From contig OZ038320.1 of NCBI GenBank assembly GCA_964035795.1, positions 4,837,896 to 4,901,895 of the forward strand: 64,000 nucleotides of DNA. Reading direction: 5' to 3'. Within the stretch, counting starts at the first letter, position 1, and every line of letters starts with the position of its first letter. This DNA comes from Pterobdella sp. o SKG-2022 (lineage: Eukaryota; Annelida; Clitellata; Hirudinida; Piscicolidae). Positions 13,801 to 24,411 of the stretch are shown here, one piece after another. A program made the position numbers and the translations under genes. Below the pieces are notes generated by a model. That model was given only the letters and a program-made list of their open reading frames with translations, did not search any database and was not told the DNA's origin.

Positions 13801-16800
13801 TGTGACAGTCAAACAAGCCAACAAGCAACCAGTAGAGTCTAGTGAGTCAAATAGCCTTTATAAAAAAAATTATTTTAATTTCTCAATAAATCAATCTCAT
13901 TATGAAATTATTGAAACCTATTATTTTTCAATACTTGAATTTGTTTATTTATTTAAACGATTATTTGAAAATTTCAGCCATAGCACCTGGTTTCATAGCT
14001 CCCATAAGGAACATTAACGTGGTTCTAGGTTTTGACGCCATATTTGAATGCCAACACACAGGAGTCCCTGAGCCTGTCGTTACCTGGTGAATCACATGGT
14101 TTTCTAAGTGATAAGAATATCAATCATTTTGATTGTATAGTTTTTAATAAAGATATTGAAATCATTTGCACTTTGTCTTATTAGGCATTCTCAATATTGC
14201 CGCCTTTAAGGGCCATGTATCAACGTCATTTAATTTTCTATTTCGGCATATTGCAATAGTTTATTTCGAATATATAAAACTGTTGCACTTATTGTATATT
14301 TTTGTAAAGTATTCAGTGTAAAGAAAGATTTTATGAATCGTGATATGTTCTATTAAACCAGTTGTTGAAAATTGAATGCCAAAATTATTCAAACAGGTCC
14401 AAAGAAGAAGAGGTGATAGTAGCTTCAGAAAAATATATATTTGTGAGTGAAGTGGGTATAAAGAAATTAATTGTCAAAACAATCTGTGAGAAAGATGCAG
14501 GTCCATACAGACTTAGGCTAGAAAATGAACTTGGAAAATGTCAGCATGTGGCCTACCTTGTTATTGGAGGTTGTATATATGTAATACATCAACTATAAAA
14601 CAATATTCTATGGTAGAATTACATGAATATACAAAATTCAACTGTTTTGATTAATGTTAAAAAATTAAAAACCCGTATGAATTTCAGAATTATTTTGTTC
14701 TAATATATTTGTATATTTTCTCAAGATGGTAGCCAGACAGAATTAATTGAGGTACAAAAAGGTGAGAAGATTTTTATTATTTTTTTTTAATTAAATAAAA
14801 TTTAGAAGTACCTTCTTTATGTTTTATCAATTTCAAACTACTTTTGTAAAAAACTTTTTTCGGATAAATATCGTCGGCCCCTATAGCTCAATGGTTGAGC
14901 ATTAGACTAATTATCTAAAGTTACCGGGCTCGATCCCGCGTGGGCCGACAATTAGCACCTGTTCCACAGTGTGTTTTCGCTACATTAAATTTGTAGCAAG
15001 CGCTTTGATCTATAAGGAAAAGCGCTAAATAAATACCGCATTACATGATATTGTGAACAATTCTCTGATAGCTGTATAAGTGGGAATGAGTCATAAGGGA
15101 ATTCAAAATGTTTTTCAAAATTCGAAACAATGGTTTTAAAATTTTTATTAAGTAGCCAGCTTTCAGGGCAAAAAGCAAAAGTTTTGGGTACTCACTAATT
15201 AATCATTTTGAAAATCATTCAATGTTTAAACATATGCTACCAAGTGATATAAAAATCGCTTATTAGTTGAGGTAGAGGATTAATGGTTTTAAACACAAAC
15301 TTTTAGACGCTCCTCAAACAGTTGTCACTCAGTCAGCGGAAAGTGAGATTTTTAAAATTTGACGATCTTTATGTTTTGTAACAATTATTAAATATGCTTT
15401 ATTAATAATGCTAATATTAATATGAAAAAACTTTTTTACTGGTGAGGTACGAGATTGTAAAACCTTTCTAGCATATTCAGCATTGAAAATGTGTTTTAAC
15501 GCAATAATCATAATACACCAGGTACAAGTCCAAAATTCGTGAAGCCCTTGGAAAGTGTGGCCATATCTCCGGGACAAGATGCCGTATTCATTTGCAGTAT
15601 TTCAGGAGAGCCTGTGCCTACAGTCACTTGGTAATTCAAAAGGCTTTAGATTATACTTCCATATTTGAAATGGTTGACTACACAGGAAAAAAGATGGTGT
15701 GGACATCGTAGCAGATGACAGGTTCAAGATAGAAGCGAAAGAAGGAGAATACATTTTGAGGATTGTTGCTGCCACTGAAGCCGACAATGCACAGTACTCT
15801 GCAGTGGCTTCCAACCAGTTTGGACGCTCTTCTTTTGGGGCCACTCTTCTTGTCCATGGTGTGTTGTTTATGTTTAATCTATACTTATTGTTAAATTTAT
15901 TAGAAATGTATATTCACGTCAATTTCACTTAAATTATCAAGTTTCAATATTCTTTTATTTTAAATTTTTTATTTGTTATAACCATCACAGATGCCAGCAA
16001 GACAGTGGTTGTGACATCTCAAGAAGGTAAGAGCAGATTTGAAGAATTGTCAGAGTTATAAAGAGTTATAAATGCTTTTTTAAAAAAAGATTAAAGTATG
16101 TTGAATTTTTAAGAAAATTTATAAAACAATCCTCATATATTGCTATGAAGTATTTCTATGATTAGTACAAGAGATTTTATCCTTCAAACGAATAAGAAAA
16201 AATTTTAATAAAAGTGGCAATTTATACTTACAAAACGTTAAAAACAGACTAAGTGGTAACCTGTATTATACTGAACCCAACCAGAGTTTAGTCTTGAATA
16301 CAAATGGATATTTACAGGCAGTGGTCCAAAATTCCTAAAGCCCCTGGAAAGTGTGGCCATATCTCCGGGAGAAGATGCCGTATTCATTTGTAGTATTTCA
16401 GGAGAGCCTGTGCCCATAGTGACTTGGTAGTTTAATAGACCTAAGATTGTTATTCCATATATAAAATTGTTAATCTTACAGGAAAAAAGATGGTGTGGAT
16501 ATCGTAGCGGACGACAGGTTCAAAATAGAAGCGAAAGAAGGAGAATACACTCTAAGGATTGTTGCTGCCACTGAAGCCGACAATGCACAGTACTCTGCAG
16601 TGGCTTCCAACCAGTTTGGACGCTCCTCTTTTGGGGCCACTCTTCTTGTCCATGGTGTGTCGTTCACACTTTTTGAAGTATTATAATTTTTTCTATCTAC
16701 AAAAAGTCCGGTTTTCATACTCATAACGGATTTTAATTGAAATAGAAAGCAAAAAACTTAAATCTTCAGCTTTCTTTGCAGACCCAAAACATTCACTCGT

Positions 16801-19800
16801 TATTACGAATCGCGATTTAAGAATCAAGCGATCTACTAAAAACTAAACTCGTAGAATTTTGAACCAAAAATGGTTGTTGAAATTGAAAAATAAAATTAAA
16901 AAATGTATCTCAAACTAAAACTGGAAAAGCTTATATAAAAATATTTCGTACTTTTGACTACTGCTACCAATAGTTTGCTATACCATTAAACATGTCAAAC
17001 CTTTACTTTTTAGGTAGCCCATGTTTCAATTGAGTTGTGCAAAACTGCTCAAAACCAATGTTGAATCATTTTTGTTATAAACATACAAAATTTTTTCTCT
17101 GATAGAATTGTGATGCTTTATTACCCTTTTTCCCCCTAACAGATCCCAGCAAGACAGTGGTAGTAACATCTCAAGAAGGTATCAATTAAATTTAAAAATT
17201 CCTAAATATGTACTCAGTAATTTATTGAAATTATTTAATTGATTTGAAACTTTCCAATTTCAAATTTTTTGAACATTTCATCAAATAATATCTTGAAAAT
17301 AGTGCATATTCGTCATGGAAATATAGACGTTGCTATTTATCAAGCTCACAACTAAATCGTGGCTTGAAGCACTATTTTAACAGTTTGATTGATAAAAACC
17401 CCTTTTGAAAGAACAGTTGTTTATTTATTAATGATGTAACTACAAATGAATAGTTGCAGGCAGTAGTCCAAAATTCGTGAAGCCCTTAGAAAGTGTGGCT
17501 ATATCTCCAGGTCAAGACGCCGTATTCATTTGCAGTATTTCAGGAGAGCCTGTACCCATAGTGACTTGGTAGTTTAATAAACTTCAGATTGTTATTCCAT
17601 ATATAAAATTGTTAATCTTACAGGAAAAAAGATGGTGTGGACATCGTAGCAGATGACAGGTTCAAGATAGAAGCGAAGGAAGGAGAATACACTTTGAGGA
17701 TTATTGTTGCCACTGAAGCCGACAATGCACAGTACTCTGCAGTGGCTTCCAACCAGTTTGGACGCTGCTCTTTTGGGGCCACTCTTCTTGTCCATGGTTT
17801 TTTTATTCATGTTTTATTCAAATTTTCTACTAACTCACTCTAATCTTTATTGATTTACTATTTCTTTATTTCTCGATAGCATTGAGTGTATTGAAAACCA
17901 TCACAGATGCTAGCGAGACAGTAGTTGTAACATCCCAAGAAGGTGAGTACAGTGTCATAACTATTCTGTGGCATGATCCAAATTTTTGCGTTTTAAATTG
18001 CTATAATGATTAAGTATTGCATACAATTTTGTTACTAACCATTTAAGGGAAAATAATGAAAAAACATGTTAATTTTTTATAAGCTTTTTGAAGAAAAAAA
18101 TTTAGAAAATCATTTCAATTTGTTTCGAACAAAATGCATATGTTGCATATAAAAAAGCTTGAAACTATAATAAAAAAGGAGTAAGACGTTTTATATCAAA
18201 CCAACATTTTAAACGCGTCTAGTATAGTTATCAATCTAGTAATTTGGATAACGAACAATTGTGGATTCTACAAAACCACAATTGTAGAACTTGAAATCTT
18301 TAACTCTCCTGTTTACAATCTAGTAAAAAAACATAGTTTTGGGAAATGGCCACATACTAGAAAAAATTATAAACTCCGATTTTCAAAGTATTCTTGTCAT
18401 AATGCCTTTTACAGGCAGTGGTCCAAAATTCCTAAAGCCCCTGGAAAGTGTGGCCATATCTCCGGGAGAAGATGCCGTATTCATTTGCAGTATTTCAGGA
18501 GAGCCTGTGCCCATAGTGACTTGGTAGTTTAATAGACCTCAGATTGTTATTCCATATATAAAATTGTTAATCTTACAGGAAAAAAGATGGTGTGGATATC
18601 GTAGCAGACGACAGGTTCAAGATAGAAGCGAAAGAAGGAGAATACACTTTGAGGATTCTTGTTGCCACTGAAGCCGACAATGCACAGTACTCTGCAGTGG
18701 CTTCCAACCAGTTTGGACGCTCTTCTTTTGGGGCCACTCTTCTTGTCCATGGTTTGTTGTTTATTTTTTCGTTACACATTATATTTCAAATTGAAAATTA
18801 TGTCTAAATCAATTTCACATTTTTGATTTTGATTTTGTTTTCGTTATTATTTGATGTTTTAAAAACCATTACAGATGCTAGCAAGACAGTAGTTGTAACA
18901 ACCCAACAAGGTAGGTACATAGTATCATAACGTTTCCGTTGAATGTTAGCTTTGTAGAAGTTTTAAAAAAATGTATGGTTTTCACAAAGCCACGACACTT
19001 GAAATCAAATTCCTTTTTTTTTAAAACCGCATTCTAGTAGAAAAATGCAGTTAAGAGCATTGGCCCATTGCTTAGTGGAAATTATAAATTTCGATTAACT
19101 AAAAAATATTTTTAAGAAAAGCTTTGTGGAATGAATTGAAAAGGGCTTTCAATTGAATATAAAGACTAGTCTTGTTTTCATACAAGTCATAGGAAGTGGT
19201 CCAAAATTCGTGAAGCCCTTGGAAAGTGTGGCCATATCTCCGGGACAAGATGCCGTATTCATTTGCAGTATTTCAGGAGAGCCTGTGCCTACAGTCACTT
19301 GGTAATTCAAAAGGCTTTAGATTATACTTCCATATTTGAAATGGTTGACTACACAGGAAAAAAGATGGTGTGGACATCGTAGCAGATGACAGGTTCAAGA
19401 TAGAAGCGAAAGAAGAAGAATACATTTTGAGGATTGTTGCTGCCACTGAAGCCGACAATGCACAGTACTCTGCAGTGGCTTCCAACCAGTTTGGACGCTC
19501 TTCTTTTGGGGCCACTCTTCTTGTCTATGGTGTGTTGTTTATGTTTAATCTATACTTATTGTTAAATTTATTAGAAATGTATATTTACGTCAATTTCACT
19601 TAAATTATCAAGTTTCAATATTCTTTTATTTTAAATTTTTTATTTGTTATAACCATCACAGATGCCAGCAAGACAGTGGTTGTGACATCTCAAGAAGGTA
19701 AGAGCAGATTTGAAGAATTGTCAAAATTATGAATTTTCTTCAAAAAAAGATTAAAAAATGTTAAAGTTTCAAAAAAATTGTAAACAATCTTTATATAAAA

Positions 19801-22159
19801 TTATGAACCATTTTTATATACCGTACAAGAGATTTTATTTTTTGAACAGATAAGAGATTAAATAAAAGTAGCAATTTATACTTATTAAATGTGATAAACG
19901 GACGAAGTCCACTTATTGAGCTTGAAATAATAATATGATTGGAAACCTGTATTATACCAAGCCAAACCAGAGTTAACCCTGAAATACAACTGGATAATTA
20001 CAGGCAGTGGTCCAAAATTCGTGAAACCCCTAGAAAGTGTGGCCATATCTCCGGGACAAGATGCCGTATTCATTTGCAGTATTTCAGGAGAGCCTGTGCC
20101 TACAGTCACTTGGTAATTCAAAAGGCTTTAGATTATACTTCCATATTTAAAATGGTTGACTACACAGGAAAAAAGATGGTGTGGACATCGTAGCAGATGA
20201 CAGGTTCAAGATAGAAGCGAAAGAAGGAGAATACATTTTGAGGATTGTTGCTGCCACTGAAGCCGACAATGCACAGTACTCTGCAGTGGCTTCCAACCAG
20301 TTTGGACGCTCCTCTTTTGGGGCCACTCTTCTTGTCCATGGTGTGTTGTTTATGTTTAATCTATACTTATTGTTAAATTTATTAGAAATGTATATTCACG
20401 TCAATTTCACTTAAATTATCAAGTTTCAATATTCTTTTATTTTAAATTTTTTATTTGTTATAACCATCACAGATGCCAGCAAGACAGTGGTTGTGACATC
20501 TCAAGAAGGTAAGTGCAGATTTGAAGAATTGTCAGAGTTATAAAGAGTTATAAATGCTTTTTTAAAAAAAGATTAAAGTATGTTGAATTTTTAAGAAAAT
20601 TTATAAAACAATCCTCATATATTGCTATGAAGTATTTCTATGATTAGTACAAGAGATTTTATCCTTCAAACGAATAAGAAAAAATTTTAATAAAAGTGGC
20701 AATTTATACTTACAAAACGTTAAAAACAGACTAAGTGGTAACCTGTATTATACTGAACCCAACCAGAGTTTAGTCTTGAATACAAATGGATATTTACAGG
20801 CAGTGGTCCAAAATTCCTAAAGCCCCTGGAAAGTGTGGCCATATCTCCGGGAGAAGATGCCGTATTCATTTGTAGTATTTCAGGAGAGCCTGTGCCCATA
20901 GTGACTTGGTAGTTTAATAGACCTAAGATTGTTATTCCATATATAAAATTGTTAATCTTACAGGAAAAAAGATGGTGTGGATATCGTAGCGGACGACAGG
21001 TTCAAAATAGAAGCGAAAGAAGGAGAATACACTCTAAGGATTGTTGCTGCCACTGAAGCCGACAATGCACAGTACTCTGCAGTGGCTTCCAACCAGTTTG
21101 GACGCTCTTCTTTTGGAGCCACCCTCCTTGTCCATGGTTTTTAGATTTTATTTCAAATGAATGGCAAAAGATAACACTATCTGTGTTTTATCTACGAATC
21201 TAGACCAATTTGATTCTCTATATACCTATTCTATAAAAAAGCAAGTACAGACACCGACTAAATGTATTTTCTATGTGATTAAAAGATTGGCTCAGAATTC
21301 TTTGCAGAATCCTTATTGACCAGTTTTAAATTCATCAAAATTTCCAGTTTCATTAACGAAAACTATCAATTTCACAGATTCCAGCAAAACTTTAGTTACT
21401 AAAACATCTCAAGAAGGTTTTTATACTTACTCAAATCCCTATAAACTTTCTAAATTCTGAGCTTAATTAATGGTCATTTTATTTTTCTCTAATTATTGAA
21501 TACGTCGAGTTTATGAAATTATATGTAAATTTCTTTATAAAATATTAAAATTAATTATATCAAAACAAATTATAGGCAGTAGTCCAAAGTTTGTGAAGCC
21601 CCTTAAAAGTGTTGCTGTTGTGATAGGAGAAGATGCCGTGTTTTCGTGCAATGTTTCAGGAGAGCCAGCGCCTACAGTCATTTGGTATTTTAATGAGTCA
21701 AATGTTTTAATTTAAATACTAAAGTTATTAATCTCACAGGAAAAAAGATGGTGTTGAAATTTTGTCTAGCGACAAGTTCAAGATAGAAGCGAAGGAAGAA
21801 GAACATACTCTGAAGATCGTTGCTGCCACTGAAGCCGACAATGCACAGTACTCTGCAGTAGCTTCCAACCTGTTTGGACGCTCCTCTTTTGGGGCCACTC
21901 TCCTTGCTCATGGTCTGACTTAACCCTTGCTAATCTTATATATTTTATCAGTATCATGGAAGCTGATAGCGTTGCGCCTAGTTCGTTAACACCAGGCCTG
22001 ATTTTTGATTGAGAATTTAGTACATATTTGCCTTTTGAACTTCAAACGAAAAAATATTTTGGTTTTGAAGATGCAGACGTTGAAATCGTTGAAGAAAGTG
22101 AAGAGGAGACAGAAGAAGAAGAAGAAGAAGAGGAAGAGGAAGAGGAAGAAGAGGATTAG
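4810..22159 (+). CDS. Titin-family-like Ig/PEVK-like muscle protein, ~2,887 aa
   Basis: Coding exons: 4810-6648, 8123-8246, 8676-11654, 11746-11865, then Ig exon pairs 12194-12302+12472-12644, 12909-13017+13271-13443, 13978-14086+14397-14569, 15522-15630+15686-15858, 16318-16426+16482-16654, 17460-17568+17624-17796, 18415-18523+18579-18751, 19193-19301+19357-19529, 20004-20112+20168-20340, 20800-20908+20964-21136, 21576-21684+21740-21912. Linker exons: 13574-13609, 13794-13841, 14726-14761, 15307-15342, 15991-16026, 17143-17178, 17907-17942, 18875-18910, 19662-19697, 20473-20508, 21378-21416. Final exon 22071-22159. The sum is 8,664 nt, in frame throughout. Domain order: basic Ser/Tyr-rich head (1-613) ending in the first half of Ig1; Lys-Glu-Pro repeats (~655-1647); poly-Glu linker; Ig2-Ig12; Glu-rich tail ending EED. 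There is no signal peptide, Fn3 or kinase. Known relatives (titin, kettin/Sls, stretchin, twitchin) are sarcomeric, so a spring or scaffold role in muscle is inferred. The precise orthologue is not recognised. Confidence 0.85.
5985..6345 (+). repeat. Tyr-rich repeats in first coding exon of Ig/PEVK gene
   Basis: Residues ~392-512 contain degenerate repeats of the form Tyr-x-Pro-hydrophobic-x-x-Lys-Tyr, for example DYEPLISRYG, YVPLYKKYG, EYEPILSNY, FEPVYKKYEY and LEPYIDKYENF. The spacing is about 10-14 residues. The block sits between a Ser/Thr/Tyr-rich basic head and Ig1. I recognise no named domain here; a protein-binding or partly disordered role is only a guess. Confidence 0.7.
6870..6940 (-). 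repeat. Orphan L2-like LINE/SINE 3' tail
   Basis: Read on the minus strand, a stem (TAGCGCC ... GGCGCTATA) is followed by CAAATAA and then an ATT-rich tail, in intron 1 of the Ig/PEVK gene. This stem-loop plus ATT-repeat form is the known 3' end of L2-clade LINEs and the SINEs they mobilise. No body sequence is recognisable upstream, so it is a severely 5'-truncated copy. Confidence 0.55.
9547..11455 (+). repeat. PEVK-like coding repeat (KEPEAx units)
   Basis: The coding sequence is built of ~18-bp units giving KEPEAS, KEPEAP, KEPEAL and similar, interleaved with VVAETV segments. A higher-order repeat is visible: the stretch from 10721 recurs at 10859, a 138-bp (46-residue) offset, and is nearly identical for ~70 bp. 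The composition is dominated by E, P, K, A, V and S, as in elastic PEVK segments of titin-type proteins. The repeat leaves most other frames open, which creates long spurious ORFs on both strands. Confidence 0.85.
14873..15044 (+). mobile_element. tRNA-Ile-derived SINE, copy 1
   Basis: The head is tRNA-like: a D arm (AGCTC ... GAGC), a 5-bp anticodon stem TTAGA/TCTAA around loop CTAATTA (anticodon AAT, Ile) and a B box GGCTCGATCC. It runs without break into a body shared with the copy at 32554 (ATTAGCACCTGTTCCACAGT), then a stem-loop AAGCGCTTT ... AAAAGCGCT and AAATAAATACCGCAT. It lies in an Ig/PEVK intron between the linker exons ending at 14761 and starting at 15307. The shared body and tail make it a SINE rather than a working tRNA gene. 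Confidence 0.8.
15522..21416 (+). repeat. Tandem Ig-domain exon cassettes (amplified array)
   Basis: Seven near-identical units plus a diverged eighth (21576-21912). Each has a 109-nt exon, a 55-bp intron, a 173-nt exon and a 36-nt linker exon (39 nt in unit 7), with phases 1-2-1 so units can be added or lost without frameshift. Two subtypes are told apart by the 55-bp intron: type A at 15522, 19193 and 20004; type B at 16318, 17460, 18415 and 20800. The block 15522-16654 matches 20004-21136 at a constant 4,482-bp offset, introns included. 15522-16026 also matches 19193-19697 at 3,671 bp. Confidence 0.9.
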
Positions 22160-22738
22160 ATAGAAGCTTTTAAAATCTGCTATTTTGCTTTCCGTATTTG
22201 GTAATTCGAGTCTATTTCGAAAAATCACAAGTATTGCGTTTGTATTTCGATAACTCATAGTTTTGTTTACTTATATCTGGTTTTTGTTTGAGAAACCTTA
22301 TTACAATAATTATTTTTGCATTTGAAAAAAAAATGGGAATAGTTTGTTGGTTTATTAAACTGTAGGATAATTTTGAAAAAAAAGTACAAAAGTGTTTATT
22401 GATCCAAATAGGAAAGTTGAGATTTTTAAATGGCATTCAAAATCTCAATTAAAAGATGTTTTTTAATACAGAAAATTGCCACATAATTACTAAAGAACGC
22501 TTAAAAAGCATAAAATATGAAAATAAAAATGATATATATTTGATTGATACTTTTGATGATCAAACTCATATGAAACAGAAAAATAAATTAGAACAATTAT
22601 ATCTTACAATTTCATAAAACTAGAAACTGGGCGAAATGTGATAAATAAAAAATCGCAGACGATCTTTGAAACTGGCATATTGATTTATTTAAAAAGATGT
22701 TACAACAAAAACAGAGGATATTTTTGCTTAAACAGAAA
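22160..22738. other. Convergent intergenic region, Ig/PEVK gene / OAF
   Basis: AT-rich spacer between two converging 3' ends. No coding signal. It should contain both 3' UTRs; I did not assign polyadenylation sites. Confidence 0.4.
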
Positions 22739-24196
22739 CTAATCGATTCTCAGATAGTTGATATAATTAGCATTGGAAGTATATTGTGAGGTAGAAGGAC
22801 AGTTGGAGAACAGTTCATTAAATTCAAAAATATAACATTTTTCGCATGTTCTTATTCCACATCGATAAGTGATCAATTTGCTATCAAAGTCTTTCCCATT
22901 GCAATACTTCAAGCCACAAGGATACCAACCCACACATACTTTTAAATGACATTTGCAATAGTTATCTTCTTTATGGCATCTTTTAGTCTCGAGTGGATTA
23001 AGGTTTTTGTAATTTTTTGGCAAAAAAGTATCTAAAAGAGATTGATTTTTTATGTTTAATTTTATTTTATTTTAGGTTATAGCTTTTATTAGTATTTTGG
23101 ATATTTCAAAATCAAATTTTATAAACTTAAATTATTTTATACATTATTTAAATTAAAATAATTTTTAAAAGATTCTAAATGCATTTATAGCGTTTTAAGA
23201 AAAACTATCTTCTACACTAACTATGAATAAGAAATCTGCCTTCAGCTCTAATGAGATATATATGATCTACAGAAGAACAATACAGTTTAGGGTATGGACT
23301 GAAAAAGTTTAAACTATCCTTAAAAATCTTCATATCAAACTCATAAATATCATCTTCTAATACTTCTTCAGAATGTCTCACTGTGTTGGGGTTTCTCTAA
23401 GAAATAAATGATACTTCAAATTAATCAATACATTAATTTGTCATTTGAATGCATAATATTGCATCCTACAAATGGTAAAATCATAAATTATTCTATTCAT
23501 GGATTATTTAAAGAATCAATTAATTAATCTATCAATCAACCAAGTTTTTTTGTTTAATTATACTAAATTATTTTTATTCATAACTTTTATTACAAAAGAA
23601 GCATTCTCAATTTATCTTTGAAACATAGTACTTATTTTTAGTTTCATTTCTTATTTTTAATTTATCTTTAGAGACCCAGTACTTACTTTTTTAGTTTCAT
23701 ATTTATTAAATACTTTTTTATTCAGGTTTTCTACCATATTTGAAAATTGTGTGGCTTCTGAATTCATCAAATAAAAAATCATTTCAAATTTTAGTTACCT
23801 GTTTCAACTTTGATAATGAATCAGGAGAAATTATAGAAGGTTTTTTACATAAAGTGATAAAACAAAAATCTTTTATAGATGTTTCATTTAGGCCTCTTTC
23901 AGGCAAGTACCTCAGCTTGAAAATTTGCACTTCCTTGGAAATTGAATAAAATTAATTTCTTATGTTTCTTATTAAAATATTCAACTTACATTTTTGAAAT
24001 CAATGAGTTGTGTAACTAGAGTGCCATCAAAAAGTTGAAATTTTACAAAAATTATTTGATCTTCTGGTTGTGACTCAATAATTTCTCTTATAACTTCATT
24101 TCCTTTATTTTTGTAATTCACAACAAGAGAATATGTAAAATAATTGAGCTGAAAATATAATGCAAATAAAAAAATTGCAATTTTTACTTTATGCAT
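22739..24196 (-). CDS. OAF: Out at first (OAF) homologue, secreted, 269 aa
   Basis: Exons in transcript order: 24196-23990, 23933-23799, 23396-23222 and 23031-22739 (810 nt including stop). The protein starts with a hydrophobic signal peptide (MHKVKIAIFLFALYF). It then shows the family hallmarks: SLVVNYKNKGNEVI near the N terminus, DGTLVTQLIDFKN across the first splice, EVQIFKL, and CFITL in exon 2. The C-terminal Cys-rich module contains CKCH, GWYPCGLKYC and YRCGIRTCEKC. The order and spacing match vertebrate and Drosophila OAF (human 273 aa). OAF is a secreted protein whose molecular role is poorly defined. The gene is head-to-head with MAGT1, 215 bp between start codons. Confidence 0.93.
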
Positions 24197-24411
24197 TTAA
24201 TTTTTTTCTTAACCAATGAACAAACGATTTTTCAATTTTCTTTGTGCACATGAAAGTCACTATATTATTAAATACTTACTCATTTAAAAGTTAATCATAA
24301 AAAGTATTTAGTTTTAGTTACAATTTAAAAAACTTTTGGAAAGATTTGCAGCGAAATTAACTTTTTTAATATATATATATATATGTTAAACAATTGATTA
24401 TCTATGTCGAT
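24197..24411. promoter_or_regulatory. Probable bidirectional promoter, OAF / MAGT1
   Basis: Only 215 bp separate the divergent OAF and MAGT1 start codons, so both promoters and 5' UTRs must overlap or abut. An (AT)n run lies at 24368-24384. No defined core element was recognised. The role is inferred from position. Confidence 0.5.

Noticed and set aside
14873..14949. Functional tRNA-Ile(AAT) gene
   Set aside because: The cloverleaf head is good except for the T arm, but the following ~95 bp match the second copy at 32554, so it is a SINE head.
23740..23949. Plus-strand 69-aa frame
   Set aside because: It is the reverse of OAF exon 2, which has splice sites, phase and homology on the minus strand.
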